Counted from the first letter of the stretch, positions 10,516 through 24,095 are shown. The stretch is DNA of 64,000 bases from Tretioscincus oriximinensis (GCA_022410635.1 JAJVDF010000378.1:691786-755785); one strand, 5' to 3'. Notes: generated by a model from the sequence alone, not told the origin. Translations and numbers: made by a program.

Positions 10516-13156
10516 CTTTAGAAATTGGCTNCGAATGAAGGAGTAAATGAAAATCAATTTATTTATGTGATAATAACCTAGGTTAGCCTTTCCTTTTTTT
10601 GCTCCTTTAGAAAGCAGAAAATAAGCCCCTCTACCCCACTTGCAGTCTTACTATTATAACGTAATTACCTCTTCCACTCCTCCCTTAATTTTTCAATAAA
10701 ATATTCAGAAGATTAAAATAATTTTTCTTTTGTGCAATCCTAACTACAGTATAACTACTCATACAAAAATCTAATTGGGTCTGTTTCTTCTCACTCCTGT
10801 GTTATATTGGGATTGTAGACTAATTTACAAAATAAAATATGAAAATTCTTGTCACTGTGACTATATTTTTAGGTGCTCTGCGAAGAGATTGTGTAGCAGA
10901 GTTATTTGTTTTCTTTAGTGAAAAGAAAAGTAAAACTCCAGCGCTGGCTACCTTAACTTCACATTTACTTCTTTAAAATATGAGTAGTAGAAAAAAAATG
11001 CACAACGATTCCCAAAACTCTCTAGTGTGGAATTTGCAAGTTTCAGATATTCACAAGGGATAGAATGAATCTGTCCATCATTATTCATGTTTCCTTTGCT
11101 AGTCACAATTGCAAGGAAGAAGGGCTACCTTTTCAGCATTTTTCCCATGGGAAAACACTACAAAATGCTACTTTCCTAGGAGATTTCTTAACAGAGTTTC
11201 ATAAATACATCAGTGCATGTTCTTTAATACAGTATTTCCAGGTTTTGATACTCATGAGATATTGATATTTCCCTTAAAATATCAAGTGAAGGAAGTTCAG
11301 TAGTTAGAGTGTAAATAACCCCAGCCTACTTACTATGGACATGCACACAAGTGAGAACATACCACATCCATTTACTATGAATCAAAAATTTGCACAGAAA
11401 TGAAAACGCATCATGGCAGCCAAGAAGTCTTAAATTTGTATTACCACTAAATCTGCCAGCAAAAGATTATGTGTTTTATAGACATATGTGAAGCAAGGGT
11501 AACAATTCAGTTACATGCTAACAAAGATAAGCAGTAATGTGTTACCGCTAATTTATATTTTACCTTTCATGTATTGAGCAGTTGAGAAGCTCACTTGATA
11601 CCACCAACATTATAGAACCTTTTCTGGGTCAAGCTGCAGCTTTGTACAGTATTTGTGTAACATTATCAGACCTATATGACATTGCACATGCATGACATAA
11701 TCACACATGTGCAAATTCTTTCTATGATTATGACACAAGCATGCAAACTATCTCATGCTTCAGGTCCACCCACAAACTATCCTAAAATGGTAGCAAGGAA
11801 GCATGGAGAAAGTTGTGGGGAGTTGTGCCCAAATTAGCCTCTAACTACCTTTAGCATTCAATAAATGGCAGTTCAGCAAATATCTAGTGAAGGTTTTCCT
11901 TTTTTTTAGCTTCTACAAAAAAAATCAATACAAAAATAAATGGCATCTTGATTTCTGGTAGTAGAATTACTTTAGCTTTAAATTCTGCAGCTTGATGCTA
12001 TTCTTGACAGCATAGTAAGAATTCTGCTAAACTCTTCTCTCTGTTCCCCATGGTGAGCCATCACAAATTAAACTATGTGAGAGCAAATAATCCCTTTTGT
12101 ATGTTCACTTAGGCTGCAGACACCCGAAGGGGAAAAAAACACTATTTGCATTATGTTGTGGAAAAAAAATCACTGGCTAGCCAGGTCACAGTTACCTTCC
12201 TCCTGTCACAAATACAAAAAACAAACCCTTAAAAAGGACAGAGGCGAGCTACCTGGATACTATAGATCAGTTACACCCTGGCTACTGAACTCTATGATCC
12301 TGGAATGCTGAGCATGCTCAGTGGGGGCTAGGAAGAAGTGAATGAGAATTTCTTGGTGTTTTCTTTGCTTGATAGCCGACACATGAAGGCTTTGAAGGGA
12401 ATGAGAGGGCATTTCGGTAGCATGTTGGAAAATATCAATCAGGAAATTACTGATTCTCACCCTTTTATTACCAATGTATAGCAAAGCCTAGTGAATCCTC
12501 CCCTTGGCCCATGTGGCCTGAAGAGGAAAGAAAAGGAACATCATGCTAAGGAAGAGGTAAGTAATCCTCGTGTAATTATGTGGAAAAGTCCACTTTCCCA
12601 TCATAGGACCAACAGATCAAAATCATAGATAATTATGGCAGCTTCTATGTGGTGACATAATAGTGACATGGGGAACTTGGTGTGTGGATACTGCTAGCAT
12701 TCAACACTAGTTCTTTTCACTATTCAGTAATCCTNCTATGAAAGTGTGTGGAAACTGTCTGACTTCTTGGTCATTTTCTGCATCTCATCATCATCATCAT
12801 AGCCTTTATTGGCATAAAATTTTCTGCATCTTCAAAAACATACCCAGGGAGAAATGGCAAAATTGGGGCATGAAAGATCTTTGGCTTTGATACTGCAGTA
12901 GCTTGATAAAGCATCAACATGTTTTCCACTTTAGTAGCCCTAAAACTAGCAGAACTTTTTGTAATGTGGTTCATGATGTTATCAGTGAACATAAGAAAAT
13001 AAGGGGACCCATGCTGAATGGGGCATGAGCACATCTGCTNCAGCATTCTGTCACATACAGAGGCCCACCAACCACACCTGCACAATTGCTATGACTTTGT
13101 TTATCACAAAAGAAATCAGTGAGAAGCATCTTCATTTTTCAGTGACACAAAGTTTC
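10516..13156. other. no gene recognised
   Basis: AT-rich, unique-looking sequence without recognisable coding or RNA features. Near 12784 a short CATCATCATCAT run leads into TAGCCTTTATTGGCATAAA, which may be the tail of an unrecognised repeat. Confidence 0.45.
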
Positions 13157-13751
13157 AGGCACAGATAGCTCAGTCGCTAAGGAATCTGTCTCTCATTTGG
13201 GAGATGGGGTTTTGAAGCCCTGTGTCGAATGTGGGGNGGGGTGAGCCTGGTGGGGAAGATAGAATGGAAGCCTTCAGGCAAAAATACCCTTGTAAGCCAC
13301 TTGAAGTCCCTTTAAAAGGTGAGAAAAGCGGGGTATAAGAACCAAGTTCTTCTTCTTCTTCTTCTTCTTCTTCTTCTTCTTCTTCTTCTTCTTCTTCTTC
13401 TTCTTCTTCTTCTTCTTCTTCTTCTTCTTCTTCTTCTTCTTNNNNNNNNNNNNNNNNNNNNNNNNNNNNNNNNNNNNNNNNNNNNNNNNNNNNNNNNNNN
13501 NNNNNNNNNNNNNNNNNNNNNNNNNNNNNNNNNNNNNNNNNNNNNNNNNNNNNNNNNNNNNNNNNNNNNNNNNNNNNNNNNNNNNNNNNNNNNNNNNNNN
13601 NNNNNNNNNNNNNNNNNNNNNNNNNNNNNNNNNNNNNNNNNNNNNNNNNNNNNNNNTCTTCTTCTTCTTCTTCTTCTTCTTCTTCTTCTTCTTCTTCTTC
13701 TTCTTCTTCTTCTTCTTCTTCTTCTTCTTCTTCTTCTTCTTCTTCTTCTTC
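13157..13751 (+). mobile_element. tRNA-derived SINE with expanded (TTC)n tail
   Basis: The 5' end carries an RNA polymerase III A box (TAGCTCAGTCGCTAAGG) and a B-box-like GGTTTTGAAGCCC. The body ends in GTGAGAAAAGCGGGGTATAAG and the TTC tail. The same body and tail occur at 31672-33000 and 53880-54176, and reversed at 44775-44990. The TTC tail is visible for 95 bases on each side of a 215-N gap, which makes it far longer than the 4-5 units of its sisters. Confidence 0.85.
13347..13751. repeat. (TTC)n microsatellite with assembly gap
   Basis: Pure TTC from 13347 to 13441, Ns from 13442 to 13656, and pure TTC again from 13657 to 13751. The gap size may be nominal. Poly-Lys, poly-Arg and poly-Leu ORFs spanning it are artefacts. 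Confidence 0.95.
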
Positions 13752-16664
13752 GAGAAAGTGTCAAGCAAGTGTTTTGGCCACCACTTTAGCTAGGTGTACA
13801 ACAGAGCATACACAAGAGTCCCTGATAATGATGACAGGAAGGGTCCTCCTGAAATGACTGCCTCCTATTGTATCTAGTGTCATAGCATACAATTAGTTAA
13901 GAACTAAGTGTGTTTGGAATATCATTTGGTTATCATGAACAGGAGAATGTGTAGTTATATGTAGCTTCTGATAAGCCACTATTTGGTTGCTATAATAAAT
14001 TTCTGAAATAGCTGGGTGCCTTCTTTGATTCCAGAAAGCTGGTGAAGATCTTGTGTTTTGTTTGAATGTAATTTTGAAGATAGTATTAGGAAATCCCCAA
14101 TACTAGTTACTTTAGTTCTAATAATAAAAATAAAAATACTGCAGATCTTATGATGTCTTCCCTATGAGTCCTCCATGGTTGTCATGATCAAGAAAGTGGA
14201 CACATATGGGCGACATCACAATTGNTGCCTTACTTGCTGTCTCTGCATGTTCACACCTCCACTTTGAAACAAGGAAACATTCTTTGGAGCAAAACTCAGA
14301 GGTCCATTGGGAGGAAGAAAATCTCACATTAAGAAAGGAACCTCAGATGCCCATTGCAGTTGGGATGGTGGTTGTACCCTTAGTGATGTGATTTCTATAA
14401 TGTAACTTCTACCACTACAGATGGAAATACAGCAATAGGAGATATGTCTTCACACTACTCATCAGGTAAAAGTAGGCTTTTTATGGCAAATAAAAACCTA
14501 TCCGATTCCCCCACCCTCTCACATTTTCTTAGATATTGGCAAAATATTGCCAGCTGTTGTTTGATTCTGAATCCATGCAGTCCAGTCAGCTATGAGATCC
14601 AAGGGCAACGATATTTCAGAAACAAATAACTGTCTTATCTGTCTCCTGCCAAGCTTTGAAGCTGATTAATGAAATTCATCAAAAATTATTTGAAATTAGA
14701 ATGCTATTGAAATTCTCATCAGTATATATAANCCCCCTCCTTTCTTCCTAGTATATGATTGAAAAGGCATTTTATTTTTAAATTCAACTCTTCTTGCATT
14801 TTATGCCCTGAGTGTTATGATAGGGAGGACAGGATATTACTGATCCCATCATCATTATACGGGTTGATTGCTATTTTTTGTACCTCTGCTGTTAAGTAGA
14901 TAACAGACTTTACTGTGACTGTCCACTTACCATATGATATTCTGGTGTCAGCTGAGATCATGCTGAAGTAATTACCCAAATAAATACTTTGTGTTGGAAG
15001 ATGCCCCATTCAGTTGAATGTTTTGGCCTAATAGCAACATTTATATTCTTTAGAGATTCAGCTACATATTAAGATATACTAGCTATACAGTTTATATTAT
15101 AATGAAGTATAAGCTGCTCTTTCATCCCATTATTTATAGTAATATAAATTTGCATTTTAAACATAGATGCTATTGCCCAAGGTTAGCCATAACTGAGAAT
15201 GGTCAGCAGTTGGTTCANATAAAATCTCATTAGTGCCTTTTATTGTTTCTGACAATTCTTTGAAGAGAATGGTTCATTAACATGCAAATAGAGATAACCC
15301 CTACTTCCAGGCTAATTGTGGTAGTACATTTGTATGCATTCAAATAAATGTAGTCATTTTCAAGCCAAACCAATTTTCAAGGATAAATTATAAAAGTGTG
15401 CCTAGCCAAATTTTAAAAAAGAGAGCAACTTGCAAGTATAATTACAATTGACTATACATTATGTATTTTATCATGAATGTTAAATGTTAAATTAACCAAC
15501 AGAAGCCTAATAAATGGTTAATAGATTGTAAATAAATGTATAATCAATAACTATATATTGATGTAAAATTCAATGAGCTGATGATATACTGATTATAGTT
15601 AGAAAGCAAATACATCTTTACTATCTTCCACTGACAGGAAACCTAGTGAAACTATTTATTTCATGTCTTATTGACCTCTTACTTTCTTTCAAACATGATA
15701 TATTTTGTCATATTTGAGTTTGCCAACTGGAGATCATAATATAGTTGCCAATGAGGAAAACCACAAAGAGATTCATGTATTGTCACACACAGATTTGCAC
15801 AATGATATTTACAACTCATGATGCCATCTGATGCACAGAATAAAATTTGAGGCTGTAAGGACTGATATAAAAATTCCTATAATTCTTACCTCTTCCCAAA
15901 GACTGGGAATGTACAGTACATTTGTTCCTTATGCTTAGTTTAATAATACTGAGAGTAAATCTCTTTTTGTTAGATTGGGAAGGAATGTTCAAAATCATAA
16001 ATATAGCCAGTCATGGATGGAACCAATGATGTATCAGTGAATCAAGGACATGGAATGCTAGGCTGGCAAGTAACAGAGGTGAAAACCTGTTGCTAGGGAT
16101 GTATTGCTTGTCTTTGAGGCAAATGAACACTAATGCTAGAAAAATGAGTTTGGATTATTTCTTTGAATTTTTGAATAGCTGTATTTTTGTGCATCTGAAA
16201 AAAGAGTACATTTTCTAAAACAGGAAATTGAAAAAAAGTGTTCTCAGTTGCACTCCAAGTCTTCACCTATTTAATTCAGCAGTTGTAGCACAAAGGAATA
16301 TATAACTTAAATTATTTCCTCATATTTTTAAAAAAACTATTATTGGGACAGTTCAGAGACAAATATTTCTCTTTTGACAAATATTTGTCAAGTAAGTTAT
16401 TGTTTTCATATATGATTAGCATTGTTTTCTCAGTGTCCGCAAATACAAGAGATGGATTATTCCTGCATGGAGACAGAGCAACTAAAATTTCTTATGCTAA
16501 AATAGTTTAACAAGGCATCTGAATCTAAAAAAAACAAAACGGCAATTAACTCTTTGTTATTTTTTATATACGTGCCATGNATGAACATCCATAACAGTAA
16601 TTATAACCTAAACTATCAATTTAGACAATTGCAACAAACTATGAGATTTCAAAGGCCATTGCTA
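13752..16664. other. no gene recognised
   Basis: AT-rich sequence, particularly 15040-15600. No ORF over 74 codons and no recognisable repeat family. Single Ns occur at 14225, 14732 and 15218. Confidence 0.45.
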
Positions 16665-17212
16665 TTTCTTAGAAGTATAGCGTTGGGGCCATCAGGTCCA
16701 CCCCCCTGCTCATTGAAGGATTCACTAAACCATCCCAGAAAGATGGCTGTCCAGCCTCTGTTTGAANACTTCCAGTGAAAGAGAACTCATGAGAACATAA
16801 GTGGAGCCCTGCTGAATCAGGCCAGAGTCCATCTAATCCAGCATTCTGTCACACACATTGGCCCACCAATTGCACTTGGGTAGTCTGAAACAGAAGAAGG
16901 CAAAATCTTCATCTGTTCTCGACGCTCCCCAAAAGGTATTTCAGAAATGCTGCCTGGTGCTTTATCCCAGAGGCAGTATCAAGACATCCATTCTGGTATA
17001 AAACCCTCACCACTTCCTGTGACAACCTNGTTTATTACCCTTTTTGTGAGAATGTTTTTCTGATATATAATCTAAATTTACTTCCTTGCCATTTCATCAT
17101 TGTTTCTAGTCTTCCCTTGGGTCAATTAGAACAAAGCTGATCCCTCTGCTCTGTATTAGTCCTTCAGATATTCATGAGATACACTGATTAACCTACAGTA
17201 TATCTCTATCCC
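16665..17212 (-). mobile_element. old CR1 LINE 3' end, interrupted by a younger CR1
   Basis: 16670-16790 resembles the classic amniote CR1 3' region, read in reverse (GGTCCACCCCCCTGCTC, GATGGCTGTCCAGCCTCTG). It continues at 17004-17212 with CTCACCACTTCCTG, GTGAGAATGTTTTTCTGA and CCTTCAGATATTC blocks in the expected order. The break between GAGAACTCA and CTCACCAC is filled by the younger fragment at 16791-17003. It is heavily diverged and non-coding. Confidence 0.7.
16791..17003 (-). mobile_element. CR1-clade LINE 3' end nested in an older CR1
   Basis: On the plus strand it starts GAGAACATAAGTGGAGCCCT, continues CCATCTAATCCAGCATTCTG and CACACATTGGCCCACCAA, and ends near CATCCATTCTGGTAT. This is the reverse of the 3' UTR of the CR1 at 31764-32836, more diverged than the copy at 33543. 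The element is on the minus strand and 5'-truncated. Confidence 0.8.
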
Positions 17213-20200
17213 CAAACTTCTATTACTTTTTTCTCCCTATTTGTAATTATAACCTGCCCTCTAATGTCTCAGTGCAGGTTACAACAGGCCAAACAGAATT
17301 TTTTAGATGCTATTAAAAAGAGTTGTGCCACCATCACGTGTCAAAATGTATAAAATGAGAGCACTTGACACTGCTCAGTTGGGAAATGTCTGTACAGCTT
17401 AAGGAACAGAGAAAGGAGGAGGGGGATTCTGAGGCTCAGTTGAGAAAGAAGCTAGGTGGAAGCAATGCTCATTACTGCCCAAACTGTACTACACTGACAA
17501 AGGCACACAGTGAAGAACCTTATGATGATTGGGTAGTGAGGCCTCTGCTGTAGTCCAAGGTGTGCTTCTGTTACTGACATGCAGTGGCAAATATTTAAGC
17601 CAAGATAGATAGATACATCCTCATTGTAGCCAGATGTTCTGCTGTCAAAGATGCATCATGCAAAATGTTTAAAATNGCTTGTGTTGTGATTCATACACTT
17701 TTGCATTTTTTTTAATTTTCCACTCATCTATGCCGGGATGGAATAATGCTGAAAAAAAGGGGGGGATAGAGTTTGAGACATCAAATAGAAAAGCAAAATG
17801 GGCTAACTAGTGATGGCTATAAAGTGAGCTTGTCACTTTATTGTGCATAGTTTACTAAGAAGAAGCTTATTGTATACGAATATATAAACATAGTGTAGCA
17901 TGACATAAAAAATCAGTCTTGCCTCTGAAGTTTGGTTGGAACCCTTCTGAATTAGTAAATTATCAAGGCCAACTATGGCATTCTCCTGAGAGCCCAGTTG
18001 TGATCTATCACGCATCTGTTGCCTGAAATGTCAGTGTCCATGCTGTAGGATTCAATGGAATGTCAACATCACTAACTGAATTTAGAAGAAGAGTTCCAAA
18101 TTCAGAACAAAGTTGGGCCACCCGGTGGAGGAATACTCACTTCCACATGTGTTGAGGGGGTCAAGAAAACAACAACAGGATTACACTTCAGTACAGTTGT
18201 GAAGAGATTGTCAGAAAAATCAAATATCCTAGTATTCATATTCAAGAAGTTTCTCCCACCCATAATCGCACTTGGAAGCAGGAGGGAAAGATGTGTGAGG
18301 GATGCTATGAGAGCAGAAAATATCCAAGATTGGAGTTACTGAGTGATAGATCCCATTTATCCATTGGAGAGCAGTTCAAACCAGAGTTTGCGGCAATAGA
18401 CAACTATTATACATAGACTGGATGCATTGTGCTCAGAATGGAGCAGCAAGTGACTATGGTTACATGAACATCAGGTATGGACGATGCTGAAGAATGCTTC
18501 ACTGGTATTTCAATTTCAGTGAAGAAGATCAGGAGAACTGTTGATCACACAATTCCATGTTTTGAATACAGGAGGCCAGCCATTAAGACATGCCATGAAA
18601 GCAATTTATAGTTGCAAGAGTAGGTGAATTAAGCCACAAGATGGTCGAATGTGAAATCCTGCACTATCTGATTACTTTGCAAGTACATTATTGTGTCTAT
18701 GCTGGGTGAAGCATCAATCCAATGCCCTGCACTGGCACAGTACCAACAGAACCAGATGTACAACAGCCAGGTGAAAAATGTCATGCTTTGCATTTTGATG
18801 ATTGCAGACATCAGCATGCAGAAAGNAGGTCCTTATTCCAGGACATAATCTGGAATAAGAACCAATGTAGAGAGAGCCAATGTCAGAGCATATAAATTAA
18901 ACAGTATTAATTGCTGTATTAAAATCAAATCCATTCATTCAGAATCGCCTATCAAGATTTATCACTTTTGTCTCCCTGTAAAAGATCTTTTAAATTTCCT
19001 TTTTGTACCACAAACCCTCCTGTCAACTCATCTCATATGACTCTGCATATTTATTAGATACAATTTCCTACAATTGTCAAAAGCCTGCCTCATATACAAG
19101 GTGAAGTTTAACAGATGAACAGACCACTCCCTCTCCCAAAGTGCAAGCATGGGGTTAGCAAGTGGACTGGTCCAAACAGAACTGCTCTTCAGGGATTGCT
19201 GTAAACAGGTAAGTGTGGATCCACCCTTGTATTTTACATCTAGATGGAAGTTACCAATATCGAGACTGTGNTGCTGAAGAAGCAGCTCTGCTTGCATGTC
19301 TAGGATGAGGAGTAATTATCCTACCCAAGATTGTATGAATGATGGCCATTGTGACAAAGGGCATATTTCATTTTGTTGATTTTACATATTCCCTTGGTGC
19401 CCAGCAACTAAGTGTTGCACTAGAATGTACCACCTTCGGTCAGTTTTGAAATAATTGTACATTTTCCACAATGCTGTTGATACTGTACATTTGCAAGAAT
19501 AATAAATTCCTGACATTGAGCTCCCTGACACATTGGTCACTTGAGCTACAGCAGGGACTCCAGTTGCCAAATTCTTCAAATCTGTCCTCTAATTGCTGTT
19601 CCCTGTCATTCTTTTCCACGCTTAGCCCTCATTTTTCATCTCTCAACACGTAAGCTTCAGTGACTGAGTGGTCAATAACTCTTACAGTGCAAGTAGCCTT
19701 TTACTGTTGTCAGCTTCCTAAGCCTCAACATCAAAAAAACCTATGACACAACATCGCTGCGAAATAATTGCCCAAAGTGACAATTCGTTTTACTTTGTAC
19801 CAATAGAAAAAAAAANAAATCTTACCAGACCTCTATGTGACATTACTTAATAGTGGCTTTTGTTGGAAATAGAAGGAATGAATATGCTGATCTCACCTGG
19901 CATACCTACCACAGAACTCATACAATTAATTTCTGCTGAAAAATTGCCAGGGGGTTGAAAAATGAATTCATTTTAATTTTCAGCATAAGTAAATTCAGGC
20001 ATCACTTTTCAAAAAATTGGTGAGTTATAAAATAACTAGTCTGCTGTTACTGGGACACATATAATCAGAGTTAGTTTTTTTAAAAAAAATGAAAGAAAGT
20101 TTCAAGTACAAATTCATGGCAAGATATTTTTGTACTTGTTGATGAGTTGAATGTGCTTCCCTCTGTTAGCTATATCATTTTTATTGCTTTAAATTATTTT

Positions 20201-20735
20201 CCATGTGCAGCCTGCTGAGATATATTGACTCATTCCAAAACTGTTTAACAGTGTTGTGGGTTTAATAGCATTTGCCACTCACTTGCTTTTTTTCTCACAC
20301 CAGAAAATGAATTGTAATATTCATATCTGTTTATGAATTTAGTCTATTAGGGACTTGCTGAATGTAAAGGTCTCAATTTCAAACTCTTGATATTGGCTTG
20401 GGTTTGGGTTATTAACTCATGTTTACTATCAGCACAAATGCTAAGAGTCATCCTAAGAAGACACAAAGAAGCAAGCAGATAGTTTGCAAGAAAGGTTGTA
20501 TGCTTTCATTCTGCATGGGTAATGTATACATTCTACCTATGAGTGAAGCATACAGAGCTTGATGTCTGTCCTGAATCAAATGATTAAGATCAGGCAGCAG
20601 GCATAGAGTAGCTCTGTGATGACTACTGGTTTCTGCCTTATCATGGAACCCAGGAAGGTCCCACTCTTTTAATCCATCCCAATTTGTTTATAAATAAGAC
20701 ACATTCAGTACTTACCCCTTTATTTGGAATTAAGG
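17213..20735. other. no gene recognised; possible decayed element at 18000-19650
   Basis: Mostly unique-looking sequence. Between about 18000 and 19650 the minus strand has a run of moderate ORFs (19579-19382 and 19297-19028 are the longest) with less AT bias than the surroundings. This could be an old retroelement or processed pseudogene, but no family could be recognised. 17220-17300 has a TGCCCTCTAATGTCTCAG stretch resembling the repeat type noted at 34390 and 44215. Confidence 0.4.
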
Positions 20736-20744
20736 GTGATAACG

Positions 20745-20929
20745 TAGGCTGACCAAATGACCCCTTTTGGGAAGGTTGAAAACCCAGTTTTGGGGTGCCT
20801 CCCAGTTTTGCCTGAGGAAGATTTTTTCAAAAAAATATTTTTTTTCAAAAGAATTTATGTTCTTTTTTTTCTCAGAAAAAAACAGGATGCACCCCTAAAA
20901 GGGGTTTTCAACCCTCCCTAGTCAGCCTA
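20745..20929. mobile_element. 185-bp foldback MITE with 9-bp target duplication
   Basis: Begins TAGGCTGAC and ends GTCAGCCTA. Inverted homology continues inward (GGTTGAAAACCC against GGGTTTTCAACC, then GGGGTGC against GCACCCC) to a T/A-rich centre. GTGATAACG flanks it on both sides (20736-20744 and 20930-20938). It has no coding capacity. A 9-bp duplication suggests Mutator-like mobilisation; an 8-bp hAT-type reading is also possible. Confidence 0.85.
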
Positions 20930-21290
20930 GTGATAACGTTTTCTCTGGGATTTCATCAGTCTATGTGGCTTGTCCTTTAATGATCAGCTCCTTCTTCATT
21001 AGATGGAGAATGATCTAGAGCAGAAAAGTCCTGATTGGTTTCTAATAAACCTATTTAAATGAGTCTGCAGGTGCACCAGTGGACTCGGGTCCAGAACACA
21101 GAGGAGCATACGGATCTGGTAGGCCACTTAAGTTCATAGACATTTGGTTTCCTTACAGCTCAGCCCTTAAAAATTGGGCTGATCTGAGTCAGCATTGTTG
21201 TACACACAGCACTTATCTGACTGCATCTTTCTTTGTTTTAGCTGTTTAAACCCACTGGCTTGGACCACAGAGAAGTAAATAAGTAAGGAT

Positions 21291-21671
21291 CTAAGGCTGC
21301 ATCCACACCAGGGTATAAAAAATGAGCTTACTGGCTGTTTCGGGATGGATGATGATGACTGTCCATTTGCATGCATGTTACGCTGGCAGCCAGGAAACTC
21401 TGAGTGGCCAAGATCAGACTTGCCTTTGCCCACCCTGCTTTGAAGGACTCAGCGCTAATTGGTGCAAGGCTCTGCTGTGCCGGTCAGATTCAAAAAAGAA
21501 GCAGGTTACTTGCAATCTGCCATGAGAGCGGAAAACATCAGCTCTCATTTAACTTACAGCATGGTAGGTTTGTAGCGACTACATTGCTCACAACCCACCA
21601 TTACGTCTGCAGGAACCACAGGAAAGGTGCTCCTATGCAGACATAAATCACGTGTGTGGATTCAGCCTTAG
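21291..21671. mobile_element. non-autonomous DNA element (MITE) with CTAAGGCTG ends
   Basis: Left end CTAAGGCTGCATCCACAC; right end reads CTAAGGCTGAATCCACAC on the minus strand, one mismatch in 18. Length 381 bp, no coding capacity. The direct flanks do not show a clear target duplication, so the superfamily is open. A related copy lies at 25604-26029. Confidence 0.7.
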
Positions 21672-24095
21672 GGAATACATTAGTCCAGTTCTCACTGTGA
21701 CTGATTAATCACATATGGAAATCCTTGGCAGAGCAGAATAACAATTAACTTGTTCACAGTAACCTCTAGATTCACACTGCCTCCTGCACCAAAGATATCC
21801 ATGCCCAGGCTGACAAAAGCTGTAACAATTGCTGCTAAAAGCTATAATAATNACCAACCACGTGATTCTGATTATTCTACAATTTGTACAAACTGATTGT
21901 TTTGAAGTATGGAACTATCTCACAACGTAAAAAGGTAAGTGAGCACATAATTAAGTTGTCTATTATGTGAAAATCTGTGCTTGGAGGATTAAAGAGTAAT
22001 ATATGTGAGGAAGAAACATGTATGGAAAGGAAAAGGTGGAGGTAGAGAGAAAAGAGTAAAAACTACAAAGAGGACTTGACAGTACACAACATCTGGTTTC
22101 CAAAATAAGGATTTGCTTGCTCTACCAACAGCATAGACAATCCCTTAATGGATTTTCTTTTTAAAAGTTCAAACAAGTGTCTTTTGCTGACATTTTTTTC
22201 CAGTATGCATGTTTTCAAACAATGTGAGTTAATCTATTTTTGCTCTGGTTTCACCAAAACATTTTTTACTTTGTGCAACAGTTGCATGGCAAAACTCAGA
22301 GTTGTGAATTTCTTTAATTTTCTCCATTATGGTTGTGAATTGGTTGTGTAGGTGGAGGTTTTGTAAAACTTTAATTGATTCCCATTTCACCTCAGTCCTT
22401 AATGCAAACATTGTATTACATTATCACTTTGTCTGTAGTTAATATTAGAGGATTTTCCACTGAAAAGGAAACTTATTTATAAATATAACATTGAAACCTA
22501 GGACAGCCAGAAAGCTACGATAACATTTCCTGTGAAACATCTGATAATATTCTTAAGTATCAAGGGAAACTAGTGAAATTCCAAAGCCAAGTTGATGTTA
22601 TTTTATACACTTTAATCTCCATGGTGAAGTAGATTTAAATAGCCAAGGAAAAGAGATGTCATAAAACCAAGTTACTCTACAGTCGGTCTGAGATTTCCCT
22701 AGCCAACAAAACAGCAATAAAAATCTAGAGAAGCTTGAAAGGTGGGGATTCAAATGCTATCTTATGCAGGCATGTACGTTATATGCAGGTCAGTCCCCCA
22801 ACCTTTAAATTATTTAGAACTATACAAGGTTCAATAAATATGGCATTTAAAATGCAATATTTGTTTCTTCCATGGCACTACTACTGTATACTATAGCACA
22901 GCTATCTTTCACCAATGTCCACTTCTTTAGGTATTTTTATTTTTTTCTCAGAGGTAATTTAAGTGGAACATGTCACATGCCGTAAATTTTGTTTCGTATC
23001 ATTCCATCTGGGGCTTGATTTGTTTGGGGGTTTTGCTTTTCTGACCTGACACTGTCTGCATTAACTATGTGAGATGAAATGATGTTATCCATAGTGGAGT
23101 TGTCGAAAAGTGCTTTTTTGATTTGATAAATGCTGTAGGAATATAACCCAAAGGAATTCAAAGTATTAAAGAAAATACTTGATACTATTTGATTTCTCAT
23201 CATTGCTAGAACGTTAAAATAATGAAACCCCTCAGAAGTAGTGATGAAGCTTAGGTTAATAAAAACAATTAGACACATCAGAGTCACTTTAGATGGTGCC
23301 CTTTACTTTTGTTTAGCAACTTACTAGCTTGGAACCCACAAGCCATAAAGAATTCAAGGAGCACAGGCAGGTGCGTCTTTGGCAGCTGATATTAAATGCG
23401 AGGATATAGGCTGTCACTAAGAATTATGAGCATCATCTCCATGTTTTCTAACTCCTGCCACAGATGGCAAAGTAACTGTACCATCCAGCCTTTTTCAAAA
23501 TGCAACCAGTGGCTGAAAAGATAGGTCAATAAATTCTGTTGTCCAAACAACATAACTCAATGAAATTGTTTTTGCAGCTGAATAGAGAGCACTCAGCAAG
23601 GAGAATACTGAGTGTGGCACAGTGTTCCATGTGAAATGATAGTTATATGTGAATAATAGGTTTTGCTCACCTCATATACTGCCAACCTCAGCATAAGTAG
23701 TAAAGGGTAATGCCTTGATAGGAATGGATGAATGATTCCTTTTTTAATCAGTTGACTTCTGCAGTTGTTGCTAAAATGTGCTCAGATGGATAATGTTTTT
23801 CTGGCAGAGTAGTGACTTAGTGGATATTTCTACACACCCAAAGCATTTGCAACCGGAAGGGTTGTATCATGGGACGAGTTCAAGCCCCTATCTTGTCTAC
23901 TCCTTGTTTTTTCAGTGGTGTGGGTGGTATTTGAGGGTATTACCCAGAAGCACATTTGTGCAGTGGACACTTTTGGTTTCATTTACACACACACATCCAC
24001 ACACCCGAACATAGAGGCAGTGATAATTGTATTCATAACTCAGAAAATCTTTGAAGACTTTCCTCTTTAACTTCATCTCTTTATTGGCCTTATGG
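21672..24095. other. no gene recognised
   Basis: AT-rich unique-looking sequence. The longest ORF (104 codons, 23287-22973, minus) shows no recognisable domain. Nothing else can be supported. Confidence 0.45.

Noticed and set aside
13157..13230. tRNA gene
   Set aside because: A and B box are present, but the sequence continues into the SINE body shared with other copies; no cloverleaf is evident.
13274..13789. ORFs of 150-164 codons of poly-Lys, poly-Arg or poly-Leu
   Set aside because: They are translations of the TTC microsatellite and the N gap.
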